Origin: Sphingorhabdus sp. Alg231-15
GTDB lineage: Bacteria; Pseudomonadota; Alphaproteobacteria; Sphingomonadales; Sphingomonadaceae
Reading direction: 5' to 3'
Assembly (NCBI RefSeq): GCF_900149705.1
Contig: NZ_LT703001.1
Location: 2,591,001-2,655,000, forward strand
Length of the DNA: 64,000 nucleotides
Made by a program: the position numbers and the translations under genes. This document shows, piece by piece, positions 8,064 to 18,182 of this stretch; the first letter of the stretch is position 1, and the number at the start of each line of letters is the position of its first letter. Below the pieces are notes generated by a model. That model was not told the origin of the DNA, ran no database searches, and saw only the letters and a list, made by a program, of their open reading frames with translations.

Positions 8064-10540
8064 ACTTGCTCGGATTAGCCTTTGAGAGTTTCAAAAACGA
8101 TCAGAAAATGAGTGACAGCCGGTTGGTGCTTGTAACACAAATCGTCTTGATATTTTTTCTCGCAACGCTGTCCCTGACAAGCGCCTCTGTGCAGTTGTTT
8201 TTGAATGATAATCTCAACAATATGCTGGGTGCGGACCTTACCATATCCGGCAGCACGCAGCTGTCTGGAAATGGTGAGCAGATAATCGCAAATAACGCAT
8301 CCAAATTTGCCAAAGTGCAAACTCTTCCTCTGGCTATCTCTAGCGGGAACAACACCATCTCCGTTCAAATCAAGTTAGTTGATCAAAACTATCCATTGCA
8401 AGGCAGCTTGAAAATCGGTGATGCGAAGGATGCGGTAAATCAGAGAAGCGTCGAAACGGGTCCGAAGTTGGGCGAAATTTGGCTCGGACCGAGAGCCAGC
8501 GGGAAGCTGGGTGTTGATATCGGGGATATGGTGGAGATTGGCGAAGAACAGCTTCGTTTTTCAGCAACCGTGTTTCACGAACCTGATCGCATTATGGAAG
8601 GGCATTCGGTCGCCATGCGAGCATTGGTCAATACCGAATCGATCACAACAGATGCCTTTAAAAGTTCCAAAATACGTCACCGCTACCTTGTTGAAGCTTC
8701 GCCATCGCAACAGCGCTTTTTCGAACAGTGGGTGTCGGAAAAACTGGACGGTCACACGATCATGACTAAAACTGGTGGGGGTCACCCGTTATCGTCATTC
8801 TGGCAACGGACCGAGAATTTTTTGGGGCTGGCTTCGGTTATCCTGTTCTTCATGGCTGCAATTGCCATCGATATGGCCAATCGCCGGTATCTGGTGCGTC
8901 AGAAACATCGCTTGGCCATATATCTAAGTTTCGGTCAGACATTGGCATCATGCGTTAGGCTGTCTTTCCTGCAGTGGATGATCGGCTTCGCGATTTCGTT
9001 TTCTGCAGCGATATTCTTGGCCTATGGCGCGCAATATTATCTGGTTGGTCAATTGGCGCAGCAATTCCCTGGGATAGGCTGGGGCTGGCACCTGCAAAGC
9101 CTTTTGAAATCGGCAGGCATAACTTTCCTTCTTTTGCTTGCATTTCAAATTCCAATGTTTTGGCAGTTAACCCGCACTTCTCTTGTGAGTTTGATCCGCG
9201 CCATTGAATTTCCATCCGCACAGCTGCTCAGACTGTTTTGGATCTTTGCAAGCCTAACGATGCTTGCCGCCTATTATTCAGACAATTTTTTGCTCACCGG
9301 TTTAACGCTCGGTGCGCTAGGTGCAGCGCTGCTTTTGATGATAGTTCTAACATGGGTCATCCTGACCATAGGAGAATATTGGGGACGCAATCGTCCCGGC
9401 CTGTTGTCTTTCAACTTTTTCATCATGAAAAAACGGATTTTGACCAAGTCTTCGCAGATCCTCGGTCTGGGATTGTGTAGCCTGTTGCTGCTATTCACGC
9501 TGATGCTGATGAAAGATATTGGGGATTCCCTGGAGGGCTATACACGGTTGAACGATGGCAATCTGATGGTTGCTGAAATGCCGGCCCAGGACCTTCCGGT
9601 GCTGGAACAGTGGGCAGAATCAAACGAAAGCCAGATCAGGCAAATGCGCCCCTATTCCGGCGCGAAACTGTCCCACATTAATGAACAGCCTATTGATGAA
9701 GCGATCACTACCCCCAGTGACAGCCTCGCTACGGTCAAAAAGAATATCCGCCTGAGCTGGTCCGAAGCCGTGCCTGCCAACAACCGGCTTGTTGATGGAA
9801 TATGGTGGTCCGCCAGTGATGAAAACTGGCAGCAAATTTCAGCTGAACCCGAAGTTATGACGGACCTGAATTTGCAGTTTGGAGACAGGCTGACCTTTTT
9901 GGTGAATGGCAAGCCGTTTACCTTTACGCTGGTTGCCAGTCACGCTTATCGACCCGGCAAAGGATCCGTTACATTCTGGTTTCAAATCCCTGAAAAGGCC
10001 GCTCAAAAACTAAAGGCAGATATATTCTATATGGGCAGTATGGAGCTTCCGTCCGCCGCCTGGGACGAGCTGGGTCAGCTATGGAAAAACAATCCGGCAT
10101 TATCGCTGGTACCCCTGAAGGAACTCACCCAGCGGTTCGATGATACACTGGCAATTGTCACCAAACTGACTGTCGGTTACGCGATCATGATACTGATCAT
10201 GGCCGCACTGGTCATCGCGGCATCAATGAAAGGTTTTGAATCAGAGGATCGAAAGAAAAATGGGTTGCTAACGAGCATTGGCATCACAAAGTCTGCCTGC
10301 CTGAAACTCAACCTCTATGATTGGCTTACAGTATCGCTGATCGCCGGTGTTGGCGCAATTGCGGGCACGTGGGTCGCGGGATTACTGATCTATGAATCGC
10401 AATTCTCGATGCGTTACGCCCCCGATCCACTCTGGTTAGTAGGATTGATATTGGCGATTAGTTTCATCGTTTGCGCCGTCGGAACAATATTCAGCCGAAA
10501 AAGTCTTTCAGCATCCATCTATACTCTCTTGAAAGAGTGA
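8060..10540 (+). CDS. FtsX-family ABC transporter permease (YbbP-like)
   Basis: An 826-residue inner-membrane protein with an N-terminal transmembrane helix (about 22-43), a large periplasmic region, a central group of helices, a second periplasmic region and C-terminal helices ending the second FtsX domain. Length and duplicated FtsX layout match the YbbP family (about 800 residues), whose transported substrate is not settled; related systems act on lipoproteins, lipids or antimicrobial peptides. The start at 8060 overlaps the ATPase stop as ATGA, showing coupling. No separate periplasmic adaptor is present in the window. Confidence 0.85.
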   Translation: MNLLGLAFESFKNDQKMSDSRLVLVTQIVLIFFLATLSLTSASVQLFLNDNLNNMLGADLTISGSTQLSGNGEQIIANNASKFAKVQTLPLAISSGNNTISVQIKLVDQNYPLQGSLKIGDAKDAVNQRSVETGPKLGEIWLGPRASGKLGVDIGDMVEIGEEQLRFSATVFHEPDRIMEGHSVAMRALVNTESITTDAFKSSKIRHRYLVEASPSQQRFFEQWVSEKLDGHTIMTKTGGGHPLSSFWQRTENFLGLASVILFFMAAIAIDMANRRYLVRQKHRLAIYLSFGQTLASCVRLSFLQWMIGFAISFSAAIFLAYGAQYYLVGQLAQQFPGIGWGWHLQSLLKSAGITFLLLLAFQIPMFWQLTRTSLVSLIRAIEFPSAQLLRLFWIFASLTMLAAYYSDNFLLTGLTLGALGAALLLMIVLTWVILTIGEYWGRNRPGLLSFNFFIMKKRILTKSSQILGLGLCSLLLLFTLMLMKDIGDSLEGYTRLNDGNLMVAEMPAQDLPVLEQWAESNESQIRQMRPYSGAKLSHINEQPIDEAITTPSDSLATVKKNIRLSWSEAVPANNRLVDGIWWSASDENWQQISAEPEVMTDLNLQFGDRLTFLVNGKPFTFTLVASHAYRPGKGSVTFWFQIPEKAAQKLKADIFYMGSMELPSAAWDELGQLWKNNPALSLVPLKELTQRFDDTLAIVTKLTVGYAIMILIMAALVIAASMKGFESEDRKKNGLLTSIGITKSACLKLNLYDWLTVSLIAGVGAIAGTWVAGLLIYESQFSMRYAPDPLWLVGLILAISFIVCAVGTIFSRKSLSASIYTLLKE

Positions 10541-10578
10541 AATGCAGGCAAATCTGGTTGGTCATGCAGCAGCCGATT

Positions 10579-10613
10579 AGCATCCGCTTTCGGGATATAG
10601 CAGACACTGATGC
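10579..10613 (+). repeat. dispersed palindromic repeat, copy A (short)
   Basis: The string GCATCCGCTTTCGGGATATA continues to GCAGACACTGATGC, giving imperfect inverted ends. It matches the left part of the longer copies at 40384 and 41066. It lies just downstream of the permease gene, in the convergent gap before the ABC-2 exporter operon. Confidence 0.6.
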
Positions 10614-10692
10614 AACCAAAATCACATCGTCGAAAACCACCAAAATAGTTGCGAGAACTGATTGATTTCGTCGTCATCATGCAGGAGCACCT

Positions 10693-11943
10693 TTAGGATG
10701 GTGGGACGAAACCCGGAAGGTCCTCCAGCAAGTCCCGATCAAATGGTTCATCCTTGAAGAGCAGCGGATAATGAAACCTTCTTAGTTCCGCATGAAAATC
10801 GCGCACCGAATCCTCATAGGTGATCATGGAGGCTGCATCCGTGCCCGCCAGTTTCTCGAACGATCGCTCGACAAGGGAGGTTGGTGAGAGAAATGCTAGC
10901 AGACCTGCCTCGTGATCGCGCGCCAGACGAGCCAACCGATATTGATCTACCAGGGGTTTGGACTTCAAATCACCAAGCTGTTGGAAAGCATAATACCATT
11001 TCCATTCAAAGGGCTGTTCAATCGTTGCATGTTCGCGCCATTCAGGATGTTCTTCGAGAAATGCGGTCATCGTTGCTTCCTTGGGCAGATCCCAGGCATC
11101 ATTCACCGTTTCTCTCTGAAGCAGCAAAATCTCACCGCCGTTCGGCAATGGCTGACGGGCTTCAATTGCGGCTTTGGAAAGTGCCGGGATTATAATCGCC
11201 AGGGCGAGCCACAATCCGATCATTGTAGTAAGCAGGACAGACGAAGAAGCGTTAATCCGGCTGATCAGTTCAATGATCAGCCACCACAACACAAGAGCGC
11301 CAACCAGGATGGCACTGGCTTGGATTGTGAAGCCAAGTGATGCACCTTCCACTACCGATGCGGCCCATAGCGGTATCAACAATAGGAGGGACAAAGCCAC
11401 CACCCGAACCAGCGCTCTGGGCAACCAGAGGTTTCTGGAAGCCCCTGCTGTGGCCACAAGCAGGTCATGACGCCTTGCTGTTCGTTCGGCCGAACGTAGG
11501 TCATAGAGTAACAATATCAGAAGCAGCGGCGCTACGGACGCTGCGAGAAAGGCGAAGTCAAACCGTCCGACCAGACCGAAATCGGCGTTTCTGGTGTCCG
11601 CCTCATGAATCTGGCCCTCAAGTGCCAGCATGCGCACACGGTTTTTCCAGGGACTGCTGTCACGTTGACCCAAGGCTGCAAAGGCAAATTCGGACGGCGG
11701 GACATAGGTGAGATGAAAGGCATAATAGGCAGCACCGCCCCAATCTTCCTGCCCTTTCAGCGCATTGATCCGGTCGGCCCTGTCTTCCTCCACAAGCTCC
11801 GCAATAGTTTGTCGCTGGTCGCGGACTTCCGCAACGCCAAATGCGACTGAAATGATGGACAGGACAAACGCCAGAACAAGCCAGAATAGCGCGCCGCGAT
11901 CCTTGGCAAGGAAACGTATCTCTCTAAACATATCTCTAACCAT
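10693..11943 (-). CDS. ABC-2 transporter permease, DUF3526-like (second)
   Basis: A 416-residue integral membrane protein: one N-terminal helix (about 17-38), a long extracytoplasmic segment containing YYAFHLTYVPPSEFAFAALG, then a cluster of five or more helices between about 125 and 260 and a polar C-terminal half. This layout and the motif region are typical of DUF3526 ABC-2 permeases that come in pairs. It starts on the same bases that end the first permease gene (TGATG overlap), so it is translationally coupled. It closes the six-gene run beginning with the merC-like gene. The exported substrate is unknown. Confidence 0.8.
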   Translation of the reverse strand: MVRDMFREIRFLAKDRGALFWLVLAFVLSIISVAFGVAEVRDQRQTIAELVEEDRADRINALKGQEDWGGAAYYAFHLTYVPPSEFAFAALGQRDSSPWKNRVRMLALEGQIHEADTRNADFGLVGRFDFAFLAASVAPLLLILLLYDLRSAERTARRHDLLVATAGASRNLWLPRALVRVVALSLLLLIPLWAASVVEGASLGFTIQASAILVGALVLWWLIIELISRINASSSVLLTTMIGLWLALAIIIPALSKAAIEARQPLPNGGEILLLQRETVNDAWDLPKEATMTAFLEEHPEWREHATIEQPFEWKWYYAFQQLGDLKSKPLVDQYRLARLARDHEAGLLAFLSPTSLVERSFEKLAGTDAASMITYEDSVRDFHAELRRFHYPLLFKDEPFDRDLLEDLPGFVPPS

Positions 11944-13379
11944 CAGACACGCACCTTCCGTGCTGCAAAAAATGCGATTGCGCTAACGAGAATGAGCCAC
12001 GTCATAAGCATCGCAAAGGGAAATGAAGCGCGGTTGACTCTGTCTGCAGCGCTATCTGGCGCGAACCGAAATTCGTCGAGCACGCGCCAGGCGGCGGAAT
12101 TGACCCTTGTTCGGCGTTCGGCCTCCGGATCGCTGCTACGATTGAGATCATCCGCGTAAGATAATTCATTGGCATGGACTGCATTGAGAGATTGGACAAA
12201 ATCAAAGCGAAGAGCTTCGCTTTCGCGCAAAAAACGATGGTGCGTTGCGAGATCTGTACCGGCAAGGGTGCGCGATACAGAGCCAACAGCAATAGTAGGT
12301 GACGCAAGGCCAAACAGATTGAAAAGCCCTGACTGGTTCGCCTCCCGCTCCATACGATTTTCGGCATAGCTGTTGAGAAGATCGGTCAGTTCAGCTTCGG
12401 AAAAGGAAGCGACAACACCGCGCCAGTTGATCGGCAAATCTTCAACATTTTCCACAGCATATTGCTCCAGCACCTCTTTTTGCAGTCGCTGAAAAGCTGG
12501 GTCCGCAGCGTTGTGGCCGTCGCCCAGTTTGCGCTGCTCGGCGAGCATCACAAGGTCGCTTTCAATCTTCCCTGGGGCATCAATTGCCGCGCTACTGGCA
12601 TTGATCGCAAAGCGTGGCACGATCAGTGCTGCGAAGAGCCATATGAATATCAACGCACCGAGCGAAACGGCGCGTTGTTTTAGAATGATTGATGCAGCCA
12701 GAACGATGGCACCCCAGACGCATAGATAGAGGAAATAACTGCCCACAAGCGAGGCCGCTGCCAGTGCCTTCTCTCCTTGGACAACCGAGTGGGCTGCGAC
12801 GGCAATCAGCGGCAGCATGAATATTACAATGACAGCGAGCAACGCTAGCGCCTTGCCCATCGCTAGCGATACACCTGACTGGCCCTGCGCCAGGATCACG
12901 GCCAAAGTACCGCTTTCACGTTCGCGCAGCAACAAGGCGTGGCCCAACACGATGAGAAGCAATGGCAGGAGCAATTGATACAGGTTTGCCGGCGTCAGGG
13001 ACGCAAAACCGCCAAGATCGGCGGCGGCCTTGGTATCAGCAAACATGGCTGTATTTTGCCGGTGCCCTTCGAGAAAGATCGATTGGCCGGTTACCGCATC
13101 GACACCGGGTTCGAAGGCCGCCAGCGGAGGAGGAGGACGAAAAGCGTAGTGGCCATAGTGGACCATGCGGTGCGGATGGCGATCCGGTTGGGCGAAGAAG
13201 GTTTCTTCAGCCGCGACCTGCTGCGCCAGACGTTGCGACTGTTCATTAGCGACGCGGTTGACCGTAAGCATGCTGGTCACCGCTAGCAGCGTTGCGACAA
13301 TCAGTGTCGCAACTACGATCACTTTTGAACGCAGCCAAAGCCGCCATTCTTCTTTGGCAATCCTGAACATTATACTCAT
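11943..13379 (-). CDS. ABC-2 transporter permease, DUF3526-like (first)
   Basis: A 478-residue membrane protein with one N-terminal helix (about 18-40), a loop, and about five later helices, the last near the C-terminus. The loop after the first helix holds a histidine cluster (H68, H70, H74, H77) followed by YAFRPPPP. An HR..HYG..AF pattern recurs in this permease family, so the cluster need not be special, but the extra histidines are notable in an operon that looks zinc-regulated. The gene overlaps the ATPase gene by 4 bases (ATGA) and the next permease by 1 base, fixing it as part of one transporter. Confidence 0.82.
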   Translation of the reverse strand: MSIMFRIAKEEWRLWLRSKVIVVATLIVATLLAVTSMLTVNRVANEQSQRLAQQVAAEETFFAQPDRHPHRMVHYGHYAFRPPPPLAAFEPGVDAVTGQSIFLEGHRQNTAMFADTKAAADLGGFASLTPANLYQLLLPLLLIVLGHALLLRERESGTLAVILAQGQSGVSLAMGKALALLAVIVIFMLPLIAVAAHSVVQGEKALAAASLVGSYFLYLCVWGAIVLAASIILKQRAVSLGALIFIWLFAALIVPRFAINASSAAIDAPGKIESDLVMLAEQRKLGDGHNAADPAFQRLQKEVLEQYAVENVEDLPINWRGVVASFSEAELTDLLNSYAENRMEREANQSGLFNLFGLASPTIAVGSVSRTLAGTDLATHHRFLRESEALRFDFVQSLNAVHANELSYADDLNRSSDPEAERRTRVNSAAWRVLDEFRFAPDSAADRVNRASFPFAMLMTWLILVSAIAFFAARKVRV

Positions 13380-14095
13380 GCTGTTTCTCGCTCGGCAAAG
13401 GCCGCGTGCACGGTTTCCGTGTCAATTCGCTTTCCATTCTCTGCGGCAAAGCTGCCGACCAACTGACCACGCCGCAGCAATCCAACCCGATCTGCGACTT
13501 GGCATGCGCCGTAGACGTCATGGGTCACCATCAATATGGTCTGACCAGCACTGGCCAGATCCTTTACCAGATCATGAAACTCATCGATGGCAACCGGATC
13601 CAGACCGGAGGTTGGTTCATCAAGCAATAGGATCGGAGTTTCGCGCAATAGTGCAAGCGCGATCGCTGTTTTTTGCCGCATGCCTTTCGAGTAGGATTGC
13701 AAACGTCGTGAACTGGCTTCCTCTGGAAGCGCAACCCGTTTCAGCGCTTCGTCATAGTCCGCTTTGCTTGCTGATTTTCCCGCCAGATCAAGAAAGTAAT
13801 CGAGATTTTCATAGGCGGTCATGTGGCCATACAACGCCGCTGCCTCGGACAAATATGCAATTGCTGATCGCGCGGACGCAACATCCTTGCCGACGCCTTT
13901 GCCGTTGACCAAAACCTCTCCGCCGGAAGGATCCAGAAAGCCCAGAAAGGTAAGAAGGGTACTCGATTTTCCTGCTCCGTTGCCTCCAAGCAAAGCGAAA
14001 ATTTCCCCTTCAGCAACCGCGAAGGAAACATCGTTCAAGACAGCATTTCCTTCACGATTCAATGAGAGGGAGCGGGCTTCAAGTGGCGAGGTCAT
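13376..14095 (-). CDS. ABC transporter ATP-binding protein (ABC-2 exporter)
   Basis: A 239-residue ATPase with Walker A GGNGAGKSS, a shortened signature region SYSKGMRQKTAIALA (LSGGQ replaced by YSKGM, usual in ABC-2/ABC-A type exporters), Walker B LLLDEPTSGLDP and switch His in VTHD. It powers the two DUF3526-like permeases that follow it with overlapping codons. Gap to the upstream acyltransferase-like gene is 99 bases, so the exporter could also have its own promoter, though I see no clear one. Role in the operon is inferred from position only. Confidence 0.9.
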   Translation of the reverse strand: MTSPLEARSLSLNREGNAVLNDVSFAVAEGEIFALLGGNGAGKSSTLLTFLGFLDPSGGEVLVNGKGVGKDVASARSAIAYLSEAAALYGHMTAYENLDYFLDLAGKSASKADYDEALKRVALPEEASSRRLQSYSKGMRQKTAIALALLRETPILLLDEPTSGLDPVAIDEFHDLVKDLASAGQTILMVTHDVYGACQVADRVGLLRRGQLVGSFAAENGKRIDTETVHAAFAERETA

Positions 14096-14194
14096 AATAT
14101 TGCTTTCCGTTGCTTAAGGAGTGAAATTGGTCAGGAGATGTACCGAGCAAGATGCTTGATTGGGAGGCCCATGCTAGTTGGGGAAAGCGCGCCA

Positions 14195-15355
14195 TCAGAA
14201 ATAGCTCAGCCAAGGTTTGTTGCGCTTTTCGCGATGCTTGTAGGCGGCAAAGACTTTTGCGATCGGATAGTGCACCGCGATCAACACCAACGCGCCAACC
14301 CAGATCCAGAATACACTGTCCAAGCCATAGCGTTCGCCCTGGGTTGCGCCGAATATTGTGTAGAGGATCCAATAGGCTGCCAAAAGAACATAAAGGTGGA
14401 GCACATAGATGAACATCGGAATGGACCCGAATGTCTGCATCAGATCCAGTGCCCAGTTTTGCTTTTTGACTGTCTCGAGCCCGGCGAGCATCAGCAGACC
14501 TATGCCGAGCGTGAGAAGTATGTAGTCGAGCGAAGGCGGGTATTTGGTGAAGTTGATGAACGACATCACCGTCTCTATGGTTGTTTCTTGCACCGACCAA
14601 GGGATGGTCTCGCCGTAAATGTTAAGCCCGCGCAGGACGAGCAAGAGAGCCAGGCATGAGGCACCAAGGCCGATGAGCCATCGCCGCCGCGTGAAAGCTG
14701 CCGTGGATCGCGCGAACAGAGGTCCAGCAAAATAGCCCAATAGAATCACGCCAAACCACGGCAGACTTGGATAGGACAGGCTGATTGTAAGCGGACCGAT
14801 CTGCCCCAACTCGCCACCATCATGAAGGATCGCCCATGGGACATAGCCAAGCTCGCCAGGTTGAAAATTGATCGGGACGAGAAAATTATGCCCCAAAATG
14901 ATCAGAAAACCCAATGCACCGATCAGCCAATAATTGAAGCGACACGCTACAGACAAGGCAACCATGCAAAGCCCAATGGCCCAGAGCACCTGCAGAAAGA
15001 GATAGTTTGGAAAGCTGTCCGCCCAGACTAGATAATAGAGCAACAGCTCGATCAGAATAATGACCAGTCCACGCTTGAAAAGAAACTTAGAGGGTGAACG
15101 ATATTCCCCTTCCCGCGGGTGCGCGTAGAGCCAAGCCGACATGCCCGCTAGAAAGATAAAAACGGGCGCGCACAAATGCGTCAGCATACGCGTGAAGAAG
15201 AGATCTGGCTCTATCGTGTCGGCAATCGGGTCACCCGTCCGCACATGCATATAAAATCGCTCGCGCACATGATCGAGCATCATCAGAATGATGACCAGGC
15301 CTCGCATGATGTCAATTGAGGCAATTCGTGATGCTGGTATTTGCTCTTTGGTCAT
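14195..15355 (-). CDS. DUF1624 / heparan-glucosaminide acetyltransferase-like membrane protein
   Basis: A 386-residue polytopic membrane protein with about ten helices. The N-terminus SIDIMRGLVIILMMLDH is the hallmark of the DUF1624/HGSNAT-like transmembrane acyltransferase family (R and DH being the conserved catalytic-region residues), and FIFLAGMSAWLY follows as expected. These proteins move acyl groups across the inner membrane; the acceptor here is unknown. I prefer ATG 15355 over a TTG three codons earlier. It is 44 bases downstream of the TonB receptor gene and so probably in its operon, which suggests it modifies something linked to uptake or export by that operon. Confidence 0.82.
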   Translation of the reverse strand: MTKEQIPASRIASIDIMRGLVIILMMLDHVRERFYMHVRTGDPIADTIEPDLFFTRMLTHLCAPVFIFLAGMSAWLYAHPREGEYRSPSKFLFKRGLVIILIELLLYYLVWADSFPNYLFLQVLWAIGLCMVALSVACRFNYWLIGALGFLIILGHNFLVPINFQPGELGYVPWAILHDGGELGQIGPLTISLSYPSLPWFGVILLGYFAGPLFARSTAAFTRRRWLIGLGASCLALLLVLRGLNIYGETIPWSVQETTIETVMSFINFTKYPPSLDYILLTLGIGLLMLAGLETVKKQNWALDLMQTFGSIPMFIYVLHLYVLLAAYWILYTIFGATQGERYGLDSVFWIWVGALVLIAVHYPIAKVFAAYKHREKRNKPWLSYF

Positions 15356-15399
15356 GGCTTTCAAAGCTAACTGAAAAGACTGTTGTCTGAACCTCTCGA

Positions 15400-17595
15400 T
15401 TAAAAGGAATAGGATGCCGTGAACCGGAACCGGCGCGGTGCACCCGGCTCAACCCAGACATCTGCAAAGGAATTGGTGTAGAATGTCTCGTTAAACAGGT
15501 TGTCGACATCGAAGCGAAGCGAGACGCCTTCGATTGGTTCTACTTCCCCGAAAAGGCGGACGGTGGTGTAATCGGCTAAGAAGAAGTCGAAACCCGTCCA
15601 GCCGAGCCGTTCACCGACATGGAGAACTCCGCCGCCCAATTGCGCGGGCACATCGCCTATATTGAAGGACTGACTGACCAGGAGACTGATCTGATGATCC
15701 GGTGAGTTGATCAGCGGATCGCCGTCTTCAATCAGTGCGCCAAAATCTGCATCGGGATTGCTATTGGTGAACTCCGCGTCGGTATAGGCGTAGGAGAGCC
15801 AGATGCTCAGACCGCTGTCAAACGCCAGATTGGCATCAAGCTCAATGCCGCGACTGCGCGCCTCTCCGGCGGGGATCGAGAAGAAGCCAGCGTCCACTGC
15901 TTCCGGCCGGTCATCATTCACGAGGATATTGCTTTGATCCACTTGAAACGCGGTAAGCGTGACGGCGCCATTAACGCCGCTGAAATAGCTGCCCAGATCG
16001 GCCTTTATTCCGATTTCAGCGGATTCGGTTATATTCGGATCGAACTGGTTGCCTTGGAAGTCGGAGCCGGTCTGCTGGCGGAAACCCTCACCATAGGAGG
16101 CGTAAATGCTTAGCCCGTCATCAATGCGGTACACAGCGCCGACTTGTGGCGAGAAACGCGTGTCCTTGCTTGTGACTGTAGTCGCCGGTGTGGCGCGCAG
16201 ATTGGTAAGGTCCTGCTTGAAATCATCAAACCGCCCACCCAACCGGATTTGCAGGCGATCCGTAATGTCGATCTGATCCTGGATATAGAACCCGAACCCT
16301 TTGAGCAGCTCTTCGCGATCGGTATTCGGTCCGGGCACGGGCTGCGGAAATTGGCCATAAACAGGATCGAACACGTCAAGGAACAGATATTCTGCTGGGT
16401 CCAGCGTGTTGATATCCGTCCCGGCAGGGAAGAAGCCGGGACGAAAACGCTGAATGAAAAGGCTGTTATCGAAACGGTCATAGTCCGCACCGATCAGCAG
16501 TCGATGGCGCAGGGAACCCGTTTTGAACTCGCCCGCAAGTTCTGCGCGGAGGACGAGATATTCGGAGTCGAAATCGCGAAAGCGGAAGAAACGGGAAAGG
16601 GTGCGTCCATCCTCGAACAAGGTTTGACGGCCTTCGAAATTCGTTTCTGACGCATTGCCGATCAGGGAAGTTTCCCGAAAACCAATACCTGTCAGCAGGC
16701 TCCAGTTTTCTGAGAAGTCGTGCTGGAGTTCGAATTGATGGCCAAGCACCTCCGTCTCAATCGGGCCATCACCGGGCTCACCCACAAAAGTCCGGCGCGG
16801 TGTGAAACCGAATTCCTCGGTAAATGCGACGCCGCGATCGAAAGGAATGTCCTGCCTTGTATACTCCAGCTCATAGGTTGCTCTGGTATCCTCACCGATT
16901 TTCCAGGTTATCGACGGATAAAGACCAAAGCGCTCTGTCTCGACCGTTTTGCGAAAACTTTCCGCATCTTCAAAAAAGCCGACCAGCCGAATGCCGAGCT
17001 CATCATTGGAACCTATTGTTGTCTGAACATCGCCTTCGATGCGATATTGTTCCCAGCTTCCGATGGTACCGCGAATATAGCCGGTTGTTGTGAACTCAGG
17101 GCGCTTGGTTACGATATTGACCGTACCACCCGGTTCGCCTCGTCCGAACAGCGCTGATCGCGGCCCCTTCAGGACTTCGACGGATTCGATGCCGGCAATG
17201 TCACGCGGTCCGCCAAAACCGCGCCCGGCATTAAAGCCGTTGACCAGAAAGCCGCTCGGCAGATTGATGTCACCAGAGAAGCCGCGAACCGAAAATGCAT
17301 TCCACAATCCGCCAAAATTATTTTGCCGCGCGACCGATGCAGACAGATCAAGGGCACTGACCAAGTCTTGTGCACCTGAGTTTACCAGTGTTTCATTATC
17401 AATGATCTGATCGGCTTGCGGTGTTTCGAGCGTATCAAAATCCCCGCGATAAGCCTGTCTAAGGCCAGTCACGATAATAGAGGATGAAGCATCTTCTGCG
17501 GCGCTCTCACCATCGCTTTGGGCATGAGATGGAGTGGCCATAAGCATGGTAAGCGCCAATGCCGAAGCTGATACCGAATTATTCAAAAATGTCAT
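15400..17595 (-). CDS. TonB-dependent receptor, siderophore-receptor type
   Basis: A 731-residue outer-membrane receptor. A signal peptide (about 1-25, ending SHAQ) is followed by IIVTG near residue 40 and a plug domain with SVEVLKGPRSALFGRGEPGG, characteristic of TonB-dependent siderophore receptors. The rest is beta-barrel and the protein ends in ASYSF, the terminal aromatic signal for outer-membrane assembly. The substrate is presumably a metal chelate; the Zur-type box ahead of the operon points to zinc rather than iron, but this is an inference. The gene is 25 bases downstream of the merC-like gene. Confidence 0.92.
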   Translation of the reverse strand: MTFLNNSVSASALALTMLMATPSHAQSDGESAAEDASSSIIVTGLRQAYRGDFDTLETPQADQIIDNETLVNSGAQDLVSALDLSASVARQNNFGGLWNAFSVRGFSGDINLPSGFLVNGFNAGRGFGGPRDIAGIESVEVLKGPRSALFGRGEPGGTVNIVTKRPEFTTTGYIRGTIGSWEQYRIEGDVQTTIGSNDELGIRLVGFFEDAESFRKTVETERFGLYPSITWKIGEDTRATYELEYTRQDIPFDRGVAFTEEFGFTPRRTFVGEPGDGPIETEVLGHQFELQHDFSENWSLLTGIGFRETSLIGNASETNFEGRQTLFEDGRTLSRFFRFRDFDSEYLVLRAELAGEFKTGSLRHRLLIGADYDRFDNSLFIQRFRPGFFPAGTDINTLDPAEYLFLDVFDPVYGQFPQPVPGPNTDREELLKGFGFYIQDQIDITDRLQIRLGGRFDDFKQDLTNLRATPATTVTSKDTRFSPQVGAVYRIDDGLSIYASYGEGFRQQTGSDFQGNQFDPNITESAEIGIKADLGSYFSGVNGAVTLTAFQVDQSNILVNDDRPEAVDAGFFSIPAGEARSRGIELDANLAFDSGLSIWLSYAYTDAEFTNSNPDADFGALIEDGDPLINSPDHQISLLVSQSFNIGDVPAQLGGGVLHVGERLGWTGFDFFLADYTTVRLFGEVEPIEGVSLRFDVDNLFNETFYTNSFADVWVEPGAPRRFRFTASYSF

Positions 17596-17620
17596 TGAGG
17601 GGTCCCCGTATTTACTGTCG

Positions 17621-17971
17621 TTATTTGTAGATTCGATAAATATGAGCGGAGGCGATCAGTCCGCCCCCGATGATTGTTGGCAATGTGTCTTCCATGCCGA
17701 AATGCTCTGCGAACAAAGCGCCTGTAATGAATAGGCCGCCAAATCCGGCTGGAACCAGAAATGCTGGAACGCGCGCCGATGGTGAAGACATCAGGACACT
17801 CATCGAAGCAAACACGGCCATCACAACCATGGTCCAATGGAGCCATTCCGCCTGTGCAACGACTGCTAAGAAAGGAGATGATACGGCCAGGACAGGTAAA
17901 GCGATGCAGTGCACAACACATGCGGCGCTAAGTGCAATTGCTGCACGATCTTTGTAAAAAGCAGGCTGCAT
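17621..17971 (-). CDS. MerC domain-containing membrane protein
   Basis: A 116-residue protein with four predicted transmembrane helices. C18-V-V-H-C22 in the first helix is the metal-binding motif of the MerC family, and the short length is typical. MerC proteins were described in mercury resistance, but many chromosomal homologues sit in zinc- or iron-responsive loci without other mer genes, as here: no merA, merT or merP is in the window. It is the first gene behind the Zur-type operator and heads the run of six minus-strand genes, so inner-membrane metal transport or sensing is the likely role. Confidence 0.85.
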   Translation of the reverse strand: MQPAFYKDRAAIALSAACVVHCIALPVLAVSSPFLAVVAQAEWLHWTMVVMAVFASMSVLMSSPSARVPAFLVPAGFGGLFITGALFAEHFGMEDTLPTIIGGGLIASAHIYRIYK

Positions 17972-17982
17972 TGGAGAATCCG

Positions 17983-18002
17983 TGTAATGTTATAACGTCT
18001 CA
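17983..18002 (-). promoter_or_regulatory. Zur-type operator before merC/TonB operon
   Basis: TGTAATGTTATAACGTCTCA contains the palindromic core GTTATAAC (17989-17996) and matches, as I recall it, the Zur consensus TGTAATGTTATAACATTACA at 16 of 20 positions, the mismatches lying in one half-site. It begins 12 bases upstream of the merC-like start and overlaps the -10 and expected transcription start of the promoter at 18000-18028, the right place for repression when zinc is sufficient. Confidence 0.65.
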
Positions 18003-18028
18003 ATATTGTCGCAAGTTAACTGAGTCAA
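18000..18028 (-). promoter_or_regulatory. sigma-70-like promoter of merC/TonB operon
   Basis: On the minus strand TTGACT (18028-18023) and TATTGA (18005-18000) are separated by 17 bases, a good housekeeping-type promoter pointing at the merC-like gene. Its -10 overlaps the Zur-type operator. Confidence 0.5.
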
Positions 18029-18182
18029 CGAATTTTCAGATCATTCGTGGACGAAAAGTGGGGAGCAGTGGATGTATCGCAGATAACGGCGAAGACCATA
18101 AATGCGGATCGTTGAAACCCAGCAAATGCAATACGCATCTGTCAGGTCTGCTCATGCGCCTGAATTTTTGCGGCAAGCGCCT

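Noticed and set aside
17621..17971. MerC-like gene as part of a mercury-resistance operon
   Set aside because: No merA, merT, merP or merR of the mercury type is near; the operator resembles Zur and the next gene is a TonB receptor.
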